Below are positions 15,684-24,036 of a DNA stretch of 43,013 bases, one piece after another. This stretch comes from [Streptosporangium] indianense. GTDB taxonomy: Bacteria > Actinomycetota > Actinomycetes > Streptomycetales > Streptomycetaceae. The translations under genes and the position numbers were made by a program. The stretch covers positions 1-43,013 of the forward strand of contig NZ_JAKEIO010000062.1 of assembly GCF_021474405.1 (NCBI RefSeq), given 5' to 3'. Numbering within the stretch: the stretch's first letter is position 1; each line of letters begins with the position of its first letter. A model generated the notes under the pieces. It had not been told where the DNA came from. It searched no databases and saw only the letters and a program-made list of their open reading frames with translations.

Positions 15684-17234
15684 TCAGGCGTCCTCCCGCA
15701 GGAGATCCGCGCACTTCTCGCCGATCATCATGGTCGTGATGCACGGATTGACGGTGACCAGGTCCGGCATCACCGACCCGTCGGCCACTCGCAGCCCCTC
15801 GACTCCCTTGACCCGCAACCGCGCGTCCAGGGGGGCCGACGGATCATCGTCCGCACCCATCTTCACCGTGCAGGACGGGTGGTAGACGGTGTTGTGCGTC
15901 GTGTGGATGTAGTCGAGCAGTTCGTCGTCCGTCCGCAGGTCCGGCCCGGGCGCCAGCTCGGCCCCGGCCCACCCGCTGAGCGCCGGCTGCTCGACGATCC
16001 GCCGGGCCAGTCTCAGCCCGTACGTCATGACGCGCACGTCGTGCTCGTGCGTGAAGTACCGCGGATCGACCTTCGGCTTGTCGCGGTAGTCCCGCGTCCG
16101 CAGCCGCACCGTCCCGCGCGATCTCGCCCGCGTCACGTTGGGGGTGAGGCAGAACGCGTTCTCGGAGGTGGGGTAGCCGTGCCGGGCGGTGTTCATGTCG
16201 AACGGCACGGACCCGTAGTGGAACATCAGGTCCGGCCGGTCGAGCCCCGGCTCGGTGTCGTAGAAGATGCCCGCCTCCCACCACTGGCTGGACGTGGTGG
16301 GCATGGGCTGCCGGGCCTCCCACATGATCACGCCCTCGGGATGGTCCTGGAGGTTCTCCCCGACGCCGGGCGCGTCCACGACGACGTCGACACCGACGTC
16401 GCGCAGATGCCCCGCCGGACCGATGCCCGACAGCATCAGCAGCTTCGGTGAGTCGATCGCCCCGCAGGACACGATCACCTCGCGCCGGGCCCGTACCGTC
16501 CGGGTGTGGATCAGATCCGGGTCGAGGTACTCGGCGCCCACACAGCGCCGCCCGTCGAGCAGCAGCTTCTTGGCGCGTACGCCCGTGCGTACCTCCAGGT
16601 TGGGCCGCTTGCCGAGGACCGGGTGCAGATAGGCGACCGAGGACGACTGGCGGATGTTGTTCTCGTCGGAGTTGATCTGGAACCAGTTGGCTCCCCGGAC
16701 CACCGTGCGGCCGGTGTTGAAGGCGACGGTCGGGATGCCCGCCTGCGCGCACGCCTCAAGCAGAGCGGTGCCGCACGGATCGTCGCTCTTGAGCGTGCGC
16801 AGCTTCACCGGGCCGGTACGGCCGTGGTGGTCGCCGGGGGCGTCGTTGTTCTCCAGCCGGCGGTACAGCGGGAACACGTCGGCGGCGCCCCAGCCCGTAC
16901 AGCCCTGTGCCGCCCAGTCGTCGAGGTCCTCGGCGGGGGCCCAGAAGGCGATGCAGGAGTTGTGCGAGGAGCAGCCGCCGAGCACCTTCGCCCGGGCGTG
17001 CCGCATGAAGCTGTTGCCGCTGGCCTGCGGCTCGACCGGGTAGTCCCAGTCGTAGCCGGACTCCAGCAGGCCCATCCAGCGCTCCAGCCGCAGGACGTCG
17101 TCGTCACCGACGTCGCTCGGGCCGGCCTCCAGCACACACACCGTGACGGAGGGGTCCTCGGAGAGCCGGGCCGCCACCACGTTGCCCGCGGTGCCGCCGC
17201 CGACGACGACGTAGTCGAACTCATGCGTACTCAT
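15684..17234 (-). CDS. codA: Choline oxidase-like GMC flavoprotein
   Basis: 516 residues from the ATG at 17234 (GGGAGA ribosome site). The N-terminal FAD fold VVVGGGTAGNVVAARLSE is typical of GMC oxidoreductases. Residues around 88-97 read CSSHNSCIAF; in Arthrobacter choline oxidase the His of this motif carries covalent FAD (here His91) and the nearby Ser (here Ser93) is catalytic. Other choline oxidase landmarks are DHPEG, GSVPFDMNT, NTVYHP and the C-terminal TVNP. The sequence is closer to choline oxidase as I recall it than to E. coli BetA. It would oxidise choline to betaine aldehyde, and possibly on to betaine, with O2 and release of H2O2. It is the last gene of the betaine operon, 17 nt after the permease. 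An alternative is an O2-independent choline dehydrogenase. Confidence 0.85.
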   Translation of the reverse strand: MSTHEFDYVVVGGGTAGNVVAARLSEDPSVTVCVLEAGPSDVGDDDVLRLERWMGLLESGYDWDYPVEPQASGNSFMRHARAKVLGGCSSHNSCIAFWAPAEDLDDWAAQGCTGWGAADVFPLYRRLENNDAPGDHHGRTGPVKLRTLKSDDPCGTALLEACAQAGIPTVAFNTGRTVVRGANWFQINSDENNIRQSSSVAYLHPVLGKRPNLEVRTGVRAKKLLLDGRRCVGAEYLDPDLIHTRTVRARREVIVSCGAIDSPKLLMLSGIGPAGHLRDVGVDVVVDAPGVGENLQDHPEGVIMWEARQPMPTTSSQWWEAGIFYDTEPGLDRPDLMFHYGSVPFDMNTARHGYPTSENAFCLTPNVTRARSRGTVRLRTRDYRDKPKVDPRYFTHEHDVRVMTYGLRLARRIVEQPALSGWAGAELAPGPDLRTDDELLDYIHTTHNTVYHPSCTVKMGADDDPSAPLDARLRVKGVEGLRVADGSVMPDLVTVNPCITTMMIGEKCADLLREDA

Positions 17235-17251
17235 GGGTTCTCCCTCGGTCT

Positions 17252-18814
17252 TCAGTCGGCCGCCGGGGCGGCGACGGGAGCGGTGGCCGGGGCCTCGGAA
17301 CGGTGCTCGGCGAGTACTCCCGTGCGGTGCCGCTGCACGAACCAGTAGTAGGCGAAGCCGCCGCCCGCGATGACAGCGACGAACAGCACCGCGCCCCAGC
17401 GCAGGTACCAGTGGTAGGGAGCAGCGGCGTTGTAGACCGCGGCCCGCGGCCAGATCAGGTTGAGCGTCATGGCCGCGCCCCACAGGACCGCCAGGATGTT
17501 GACCGGCAGGCCCCAGCGGCCCAGCGAGAACCGGCCCTCGCCCGCGGGCTGCCACTTCCCGCGCAGCCGCGCGACCAGCAGCGGCACCGTGACCCCCAGG
17601 TAGGCGAGGTAGATCATGATGATGCCGATGCTGGTGACGACGGTGAAGATCTGCGGCTGGCGGATGTTGACCACCAGGATCGCCAGTGCCAGAACCCCGA
17701 TGATCACGGTCGGCAGGACCGGCGTCTGGAACCGGGGGTGGCACCTGGCCAGCTTCGGGGACGCCGGCAGGTTGTTGTCGCGGGCCATCGCGAACGCCAG
17801 CCGGACCGCAGCCGTGTGCACGGCCAGGGCGCACACGGTCACCGCGATCAGTACGCACCACAGCATCGCCTTGCCGGCCGTCGGGCCGAGCACGTCCAGC
17901 ACGATGTACTGCAGGCCGTCCGTGGACAGCTTGTCGCCCTTCAGGCTGGACACGCTCATCAGCGCGAGGAGCAGGACCAGGCCGCCCAGGACGAACGAGG
18001 CCACGATCGCCCGGATGATGGCGCGCGGCGCGTTCCGGGTCGGGTCCAGGGACTCCTCACCGAGCGAGGCGGCCGTGTCGAAGCCGTACATGACGTACGC
18101 CGAGGCCAGCGAGGCCACCAGGAAGGCGCCCAGGTAGCCGTTGCCGTAGCCCGCACCGGTGCCGTGCGTCTCCATCACGACCTGCGGACCGCGCGTGATG
18201 TGGACCGCGAACAGGATGATCAGTACGACGGTGGCGATCAACTCGATGAACACGCCCGCCGTGTTGATCCGTGCCATCAACTTGACGCCGAAGGCGTTCA
18301 CGAGGGTCGTGAACAGGATCAACACCGCGGCCAGGATGACCGCGTTGGTCGCCACGTCGTACGTACCGGTGCCGTCCCCCACGAACTGGAAGAACGACGA
18401 GATCTGCGGCAGCGTCAGCTGGTAGGCCAGCGCGACGGCCGATATGGACACGATCGAGGCGATCAGCATCATCCAGCCGGCGAGCCAGCCCAGATGCGGA
18501 TTGCCTATCTTCTTCGACCAGTTGTAGACGGAACCCGCGACGGGATAGCGGGCGGCGAGCTCCGCGAAGCAGAGGGCGACCATGAACTGGCCGACGAAGA
18601 CCATCGGCCACGACCACCAGTAGGCCGGGCCGCCGCTGCCGTAGCCGAAGTAGAACAACTGGAAGGTGCCGGTGAGGATCGAGATGTAGCTGATCCCCGC
18701 GGCGAAGGTGTGGAAGTTGCCGAGCGTGCGTTTCAGCTCGGGTCTGTAGCCGAACTCGGTGAGTTCGGCGTCGTCCCGGCCGTGTGGGTCGGTCGACTCT
18801 GCGGTTGCTTTCAT
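17252..18814 (-). CDS. APC-superfamily permease, candidate choline/betaine transporter
   Basis: 520 residues from the ATG at 18814. About twelve hydrophobic segments follow a 45-residue charged N-terminus. The first membrane segment contains GISYISILTGTF, segment 3 is preceded by FAELAARYPVAGSVYNW, and GFDTAASLGEESLDPTRNAPR is the typical APC loop seen in amino-acid/choline permeases. The C-terminal 30 residues are Ala/Pro-rich and cytoplasmic. Position between betB and the choline-oxidase gene suggests uptake of choline, betaine or a related quaternary amine, although these are more often carried by BCCT or ABC systems. Synthesis may be tuned by the hairpin 25 nt upstream. The substrate is inferred from context only. 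Confidence 0.85.
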   Translation of the reverse strand: MKATAESTDPHGRDDAELTEFGYRPELKRTLGNFHTFAAGISYISILTGTFQLFYFGYGSGGPAYWWSWPMVFVGQFMVALCFAELAARYPVAGSVYNWSKKIGNPHLGWLAGWMMLIASIVSISAVALAYQLTLPQISSFFQFVGDGTGTYDVATNAVILAAVLILFTTLVNAFGVKLMARINTAGVFIELIATVVLIILFAVHITRGPQVVMETHGTGAGYGNGYLGAFLVASLASAYVMYGFDTAASLGEESLDPTRNAPRAIIRAIVASFVLGGLVLLLALMSVSSLKGDKLSTDGLQYIVLDVLGPTAGKAMLWCVLIAVTVCALAVHTAAVRLAFAMARDNNLPASPKLARCHPRFQTPVLPTVIIGVLALAILVVNIRQPQIFTVVTSIGIIMIYLAYLGVTVPLLVARLRGKWQPAGEGRFSLGRWGLPVNILAVLWGAAMTLNLIWPRAAVYNAAAPYHWYLRWGAVLFVAVIAGGGFAYYWFVQRHRTGVLAEHRSEAPATAPVAAPAAD

Positions 18815-18838
18815 GGGCGCTTCCTCAAGGGTGTGTCG

Positions 18839-18870
18839 CAGGGTTGGTTCGATCAGTCGAACCAACCCTG
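18839..18870 (-). promoter_or_regulatory. Perfect 14-bp hairpin spanning the betB stop codon
   Basis: The bases 18839-18852 (CAGGGTTGGTTCGA) and 18857-18870 are exact inverted complements around a 4-nt loop, TCAG. On the transcribed minus strand the left arm encodes the last residues of BetB, the stop codon lies in the loop region, and the permease start follows 25 nt later. No U-tract is present. It may act as an intra-operon attenuator, an RNase/exonuclease barrier or a translational coupling element that sets permease expression. Confidence 0.6.
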
Positions 18871-20319
18871 GGGGGTGGGGCGGGTGTTGCGCCAGATGTG
18901 TTTCGTCTCGCGATACTCGGCGAGTCCCGCGGGCCCGAGTTCGCGTCCGAATCCGGACTGTTTGTAACCACCCCACTCCGCCTGCGGGACGTAGGGGTGG
19001 TAGTCGTTGATCCAGACCGTGCCGAGCCGCAACCGGGCCGCGACGCGGGCCGCGCGGGCCTCGTCGCTCGTCCACACCGCGCCGGCGAGGCCGTAGACCG
19101 TGTCGTTGGCGAGGCGCACTGCCTCGTCCTCGCTGCTGAACCGCTCGACGGTGAGGACGGGACCGAAGGACTCCTCCCGGACGACCGACATCCCCGAGGC
19201 GCACTCGTCCAGCACGGTGGGCAGGTAGTAGAAACCGTCGGCCAGGTCCTGCCGGTCCGGGCGGGCGCCGCCGCAGCGCAGCACCGCGCCCTCCGCCAGA
19301 CCCCGCGCCACGTACGCCTCGACCTTGGCCCGGTGCGCCGCCGAGATCAGCGGCCCCGTCCGCGCCCGCTCGTCGAACGGCCCGCCCAGCCGGATCTCCC
19401 GCGCACGGCGTACGACCTCGTCGACGAACCGGTCGTGCAGACCGTCCTCCACGAGCAGTCGCGCGCCGGCCGAGCAGACCTGGCCCGAGTGCAGGAACAC
19501 GGCGGTCAGCGCCATGTCGACGGCCGTCTCGAAGTCGGCGTCGGCGAAGACGACGTTCGGGTTCTTGCCGCCGAGTTCGAGGGCCACCTTCTTTACCGTG
19601 CCGGCGGCGGTGGCCATCAGCTGGCGGCCGGTCTCCAGGCCTCCGGTGAACGAGACCAGGTCCACGTCCGGGTGCTCGGCCAGCGGGGCGCCCGCCGCCG
19701 GTCCCGCGCCCAGGACCAGATTGCCGGCGCCCGGCGGAAGACCGGCCTCCGCCAGCAGCCGCACCAGGTGGATCGCGGTGTGCGGGGTCAGTTCGCTCGG
19801 CTTGAGCACGAAGGTGTTGCCCGCCGCGAGGGCCGGGGCGACCTTCCACGCCGTCTGCAGGAGCGGGTAGTTCCAAGGGGTGATCAGCCCGCAGACGCCC
19901 ACCGGCTCGTGGACCACCCGGCTGTCCACGTCGTCCCGGCCGGTGTCGACGACCCGGCCGTGCTCGCTCGCGACCAGCCGCCCGAAGTAGCGGAAGCACT
20001 GCGCGACGTCGTCGATGTCGTACCCGCTCTCCACCAGCCGCTTGCCCGTGTCCAGGGACTCCGCGCGGGCGAGCGCGTCCTTGTCCCGCTCCAGGAACCC
20101 GGCGACGCGCAGCAGCAGATCGCCCCGCTCGTGCGCCGGGGTCCGCGGCCACGGGCCCTCGTCGAAGGCCCGGCGGGCCGCGGCGATCGCCTCCGCCGTG
20201 TCCTTGCCGCCGGCCTCGTCCACGACCCCGGCCGGGGAGCCGTCGGCCGGGCAGCGGATCTCACGGGTGCGCCCGTCGACCGCGCTCCGCCACTCACCGT
20301 CAATGAACAGGTCCGGCAT
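18853..20319 (-). CDS. betB: Betaine aldehyde dehydrogenase-like NAD(P)+ aldehyde dehydrogenase
   Basis: 488 residues starting at the ATG at 20319, which lies inside the end of the Rieske oxygenase gene (20-nt overlap). Aldehyde dehydrogenase signatures are present: the cofactor loop TPWNYPLLQTAWKVAPALAAG, SFTGGLETG, the general-base region LELGGKNPN, and the nucleophilic Cys in HSGQVCSAG. The length is typical of the BetB group. It would convert betaine aldehyde to glycine betaine in the cytoplasm. With a choline oxidase next door, which can itself do both steps, BetB may clear leaked aldehyde or raise flux. A different aldehyde substrate cannot be excluded. Its last codons form one arm of a perfect hairpin. 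Confidence 0.9.
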   Translation of the reverse strand: MPDLFIDGEWRSAVDGRTREIRCPADGSPAGVVDEAGGKDTAEAIAAARRAFDEGPWPRTPAHERGDLLLRVAGFLERDKDALARAESLDTGKRLVESGYDIDDVAQCFRYFGRLVASEHGRVVDTGRDDVDSRVVHEPVGVCGLITPWNYPLLQTAWKVAPALAAGNTFVLKPSELTPHTAIHLVRLLAEAGLPPGAGNLVLGAGPAAGAPLAEHPDVDLVSFTGGLETGRQLMATAAGTVKKVALELGGKNPNVVFADADFETAVDMALTAVFLHSGQVCSAGARLLVEDGLHDRFVDEVVRRAREIRLGGPFDERARTGPLISAAHRAKVEAYVARGLAEGAVLRCGGARPDRQDLADGFYYLPTVLDECASGMSVVREESFGPVLTVERFSSEDEAVRLANDTVYGLAGAVWTSDEARAARVAARLRLGTVWINDYHPYVPQAEWGGYKQSGFGRELGPAGLAEYRETKHIWRNTRPTPQGWFD

Positions 20320-21442
20320 GTGCGCCTCCCAGCCGCTCGACGAGCCATTCGTGGAAGATCTGGATGTGGTGCTCGGTGGGGACCAGGACCCCGCCGTCGC
20401 GGTACGCCCGGGAGGCCATCGCCGGCTGAGTCCGCTCACAGGCCGCGAAATCCTGGAGGTTGACCCGGTGGAAGAGCTCCACGGACTTCGACACGTCCGC
20501 CCCGGACTCCACCACCTCCGGCGCGTACAGCCAGTCGCACTCGACGACCGTGCGGTCCTCGGCGAGCGGGAACATGCGGTGCAGGATGACGTGGTCCGGG
20601 ACGAGGTTGACGAAGACGGTCGGCTTGACCGTGATGGCGTAGTAGCGGCGGTCCTGGTCGGCGCTCACCTCGGGCAGCCTGCCGAAGCCCTCGCTGCCGT
20701 CGACCGTGAAGCCCTTGACCTCGTCGCCGAACTCCGCCCCGTGGCCCACGTAGTACTGGGCGGCGTAGCCGTCGGCGAACTCCGGCAGCACCTCGGTCAG
20801 TTCGGGGTGGATCGTCGCACAGTGGTAGCACTCCATGAAGTTCTCGACGATCAGTTTCCAGTTCGCCTTCACGTCATAGGTGATGCGTTTGCCGAGCGCG
20901 AGGTTCTCCGTGCCGTAATGTTCGATTGCGGCGACGTCGCCGAGCCGTTCGACGGCCGCGTGCACGACCGTCTCCTCGAAGGAGGGCGGCTCGTCGGCCA
21001 GGCACACCCAGGCATAGCCCAGCCACTCGCGCAGGGCGACGTTGATCAACCCGTACGCGACACGGTCCACGTCCGGCATCTTGATCAAGTTGGGTGCGGC
21101 GATCAACTTGCCGTCGAGGTCGTACGTCCACGCGTGGTACGGGCACTGGAGCGTGCGGCGGATCTCGCCCGACTCCTGCGTGCACAGCCGGGCGCCACGG
21201 TGCCGGCAGACATTGAGGAAGGCGCGCAGGTCGCCCTTGCGGGTGCGCGTGAGGATGACGTTCTCGCGGCCCACCTGGACGGTGCGGAAGGCGCCCGGGC
21301 GGTCGAGGTCTGCGCTGCGGACGGCGCAGAACCACATCCTCTCGAAGACGCGTTCCTGCTCCTGCCGGAAGACGTCCGGGTCGGTGTAGTAGCGCCCGGG
21401 GAGGGTGGCGATCAGGCTGGGGGTGATCGGGGTGGTCGTCAC
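20300..21442 (-). CDS. gbcA: Rieske non-heme iron oxygenase, glycine-betaine monooxygenase-like
   Basis: 380 residues from a GTG at 21442 with a GAGGAG ribosome site. The Rieske [2Fe-2S] ligands are visible as CRHRGARLC followed by CPYHAWTYD, and the mononuclear iron site as ENFMECYHCATIHPEL. This pattern is that of GbcA/BmoA oxygenases, which N-demethylate glycine betaine to dimethylglycine with release of formaldehyde. It sits between the dimethylglycine oxidase gene (34 nt away) and betB. No FNR-type GbcB reductase gene is nearby. Electrons probably come from the divergent Rieske ferredoxin and BphA4-type reductase at 26493-28089. The specific substrate is strongly suggested by context but not proven. 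Confidence 0.88.
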   Translation of the reverse strand: MTTTPITPSLIATLPGRYYTDPDVFRQEQERVFERMWFCAVRSADLDRPGAFRTVQVGRENVILTRTRKGDLRAFLNVCRHRGARLCTQESGEIRRTLQCPYHAWTYDLDGKLIAAPNLIKMPDVDRVAYGLINVALREWLGYAWVCLADEPPSFEETVVHAAVERLGDVAAIEHYGTENLALGKRITYDVKANWKLIVENFMECYHCATIHPELTEVLPEFADGYAAQYYVGHGAEFGDEVKGFTVDGSEGFGRLPEVSADQDRRYYAITVKPTVFVNLVPDHVILHRMFPLAEDRTVVECDWLYAPEVVESGADVSKSVELFHRVNLQDFAACERTQPAMASRAYRDGGVLVPTEHHIQIFHEWLVERLGGAHAGPVH

Positions 21443-21476
21443 GTGCGTGCTCCTCTGAGAGGCCAAGGCAGGTCCC

Positions 21477-23927
21477 CTAGCGGCGGATGCGCGTCCTCTT
21501 CGGGTCGAACAGCGGCTCGTCGGCGACGGTCGCCGGGACCTTCTCGCCGAGGTACTCGATGTGCACGCCCGTGCCCGTGGGCAGTCCGGCGGGCAGCCAG
21601 GCGTACGCGACGCAGCGGCCGAGCGTGTAGCCGTACGACGCGCTGGTGACGTAGCCGGCCGGGGCGCCGTCGACGTAGACCGGTTCCTTGCCCAGGACGA
21701 CGGCGGCGGGGTCGTCGAGCAGCAGGGGCGTGAGGCGACGGGTGGCCTCGCTCTTGCGGGCGAGTGCCGCCTTGCCGACGAAGTCGTCCCGGTCCATGCG
21801 GACCGCGAAGCCGACACCGGCCTCGAACGGGTCGTGCTCGTCGGTCATGTCGACGCCCCAGGCGCGGTAACCCTTCTCCAGACGGAGGGAGTTGAACGCC
21901 GAGCGGCCCGCCGCGATCACGCCGAGCTCCCGCCCCGCCTCCCACAGCGTGTCCCAGAGCCGCAGCCCCAGGTCGGCGGTGGTGTACAGCTCCCAGCCGA
22001 GCTCGCCGACGTAGCTCAGCCGCATGGCCGTCACCGGGACGTGCCCGATGTACGTCTCCTTGGCGCGGAAGTAGCCGAACGCCTCGTGGGAGAAGTCGTC
22101 GGGGGTGAGCGGCTGGACGAGGTCGCGGGCGAGCGGGCCCCAGACGCCGACACAGCACGTGCCGGAGGTGACGTCCCGGATGTGGACGTCGGCGGGCGCG
22201 TACCGCAGCAGCCGGTCGAGGTCGGCGGGGGAGTTGGCACCCACCTGGAAACGGTCGGGCGCGAGGCGGGCCACGGTGAGGTCGGAGCGGATGCCGCCCG
22301 ACTCGTCGAGGAGGAGGGTGTAGGTCACCGCGCCGGGCTTCTTGCGGAGGTTGTTGCTGGTCATCCGGTCGAGGAAGTCCATGGCTCCGGGGCCGGTGAC
22401 CTCCAGGCGGCGCAGGGGCGTCATGTCGTAGAGGGCGACGCCCTCGCGGGTCGCCTTCGCCTCGGCCGCCGCGATGGGCGACCAGTGCCGGGCCGACCAT
22501 GCGTCGCGCTCGGGGAGCGGTCCGAGGGCGTCGACGAGCGGGGCGTTCGCCTCGTACCAGTGCGGGCGCTCCCAGCCGCCGCCCTCCAGGAAGTACGCGC
22601 CGAGCTGCTGCTGGCGTGCGTGGAAGGGGCTGACGCGCAGCGGCCTCGGGTGCTCCATGGGCTGCAGCGGGTGGATGACGTCGTACACCTCGACGAACTG
22701 CTGCGCACCGCGTTCGAGGACGTACGACGGTGAGCGCTGCGCCTCCTCGAACCGCGTGAGGTCGCACTCGTGCAGGTCGATCGACGGCCGCCCGTCCACC
22801 ATCCACTCGGCGACCGCCTTGGCGACACCGGCGGAGTGCGTGACCCAGACGGCTTCGGCCAGCCAGAAGCCGCGCAGCCGCCGGGACTCGCCGAGGACCG
22901 GCATGCCGTCCGGGGTGAAGGAGAAGACGCCGTTGAAGCCGGCCTCGATCTCCGCGTCGCGCAGGGCGGGCATGAGCCGCCGGCAGTCGTCCCAGCCGGG
23001 GGCCCAGTCCTCCTCCGTGAAGGGGTACGAGGACGGCATGTCCATGTTCCGGGCGCGGGCCTCGTCGTACGGCAGGACCGCGAACGGGTCGACGGGCAGG
23101 GGGCGGTGGGCGTAGGAGCCGATGCCGAGGCGGTCGGTGTGCTCGCGGAAGTACAGATCGCGGTCCTGGAAGCGGAGGATCGGCTTCGAGGCCTCCTCGG
23201 TGGCGCCGCCGAGCTCGGGGAGCGGCCCGGTCCTGGCGTACTGGTGGGCCAGCGGCTGCAGCGGCACGTCGACTCCTGCCATGCGGCCGATGACCGGCCC
23301 CCAGAACCCGGCCGCCGAGACGACGTGGTCGGCCGGGAAGCTGCCCCGGTCGGTGACGACGATGGTGACCCGGCCCTCCGACTGCTCGATGCCGGTGACC
23401 GTGTGCCGGTCCAGGAAGCGGGCGCCCCGGGCGGTGGCCCGGGTGATCTGGGCGCGGCAGGCGAGCAGGGCCCGGGCGAGGCCGTCGTCCGGGGTGTGGA
23501 AGCCGCCGAGGACCACGGACTCGTCGAGCAGCGGCCACAGTTCCTTGCAGCGGGCCGCGCTGACGATCTCGCCGCGCACACCCCAGGAGGCGGCGTAGCC
23601 GGCCCTGCGGTGCAGCTCCGCGAGGCGCTCCGGGGTGGTGGCCAGCTCCAGACCGCCGACCTGGTGGAAGCAGGAGACGCCGTCGACGTCGAGCGAGCCG
23701 AACTTCTCGACGGTGTAGCGGGCGAGGGCGGTGAGGGTCTTCGACGGGTTGGTCTGGAAGACGAGGCCGGGTGCGTGCGAGGTGGAGCCGCCCGGGGCCG
23801 CCAGGGGCCCCTGTTCGAGGACGGTGACGTCGGTCCAGCCGCGGGCGGTCAGTTCGTCGGCGAGGGAGCAGCCGACGATTCCGGCACCGATGACGACCAC
23901 GCGGGGGTTCTCGGGTGTGCTGGACAT
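21477..23927 (-). CDS. Dimethylglycine oxidase (FAD domain plus folate-binding GcvT domain)
   Basis: 816 residues from the ATG at 23927. The N-terminal FAD-binding GAGIVGCSLA is followed by PGGSTSHAPGLVF; the His of that motif (His51) corresponds to the covalent 8-alpha-FAD histidine of Arthrobacter dimethylglycine oxidase. The catalytic-site segments PLAHQY and GIGSYAHRP are conserved. From about residue 425 on it is a GcvT-like tetrahydrofolate domain (VSPFHARQQQLGA, RLSYVGELGWELY, SLRLEKGYRAWG). The enzyme oxidises dimethylglycine to sarcosine with O2, giving H2O2 and passing the methyl carbon to tetrahydrofolate or releasing formaldehyde. Length and domain order match the oxidase closely; sarcosine as alternative substrate is possible. 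Confidence 0.92.
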   Translation of the reverse strand: MSSTPENPRVVVIGAGIVGCSLADELTARGWTDVTVLEQGPLAAPGGSTSHAPGLVFQTNPSKTLTALARYTVEKFGSLDVDGVSCFHQVGGLELATTPERLAELHRRAGYAASWGVRGEIVSAARCKELWPLLDESVVLGGFHTPDDGLARALLACRAQITRATARGARFLDRHTVTGIEQSEGRVTIVVTDRGSFPADHVVSAAGFWGPVIGRMAGVDVPLQPLAHQYARTGPLPELGGATEEASKPILRFQDRDLYFREHTDRLGIGSYAHRPLPVDPFAVLPYDEARARNMDMPSSYPFTEEDWAPGWDDCRRLMPALRDAEIEAGFNGVFSFTPDGMPVLGESRRLRGFWLAEAVWVTHSAGVAKAVAEWMVDGRPSIDLHECDLTRFEEAQRSPSYVLERGAQQFVEVYDVIHPLQPMEHPRPLRVSPFHARQQQLGAYFLEGGGWERPHWYEANAPLVDALGPLPERDAWSARHWSPIAAAEAKATREGVALYDMTPLRRLEVTGPGAMDFLDRMTSNNLRKKPGAVTYTLLLDESGGIRSDLTVARLAPDRFQVGANSPADLDRLLRYAPADVHIRDVTSGTCCVGVWGPLARDLVQPLTPDDFSHEAFGYFRAKETYIGHVPVTAMRLSYVGELGWELYTTADLGLRLWDTLWEAGRELGVIAAGRSAFNSLRLEKGYRAWGVDMTDEHDPFEAGVGFAVRMDRDDFVGKAALARKSEATRRLTPLLLDDPAAVVLGKEPVYVDGAPAGYVTSASYGYTLGRCVAYAWLPAGLPTGTGVHIEYLGEKVPATVADEPLFDPKRTRIRR

Positions 23928-24036
23928 GCCCCTCCTTGCCGGGACGGTGGAACGCGTTGGGGGAGTGGGGCGTTGGTGCTTTTCGGGTATGACGGTCCCC
24001 GGGGCAGGTGAAGGGCCCCTGGCGCGGGACGTGTGC

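Noticed and set aside
15684..17234. Ordinary BetA choline dehydrogenase
   Set aside because: The covalent-FAD His motif SSHNS and several long matching segments fit Arthrobacter choline oxidase better; dehydrogenase is kept only as an alternative.
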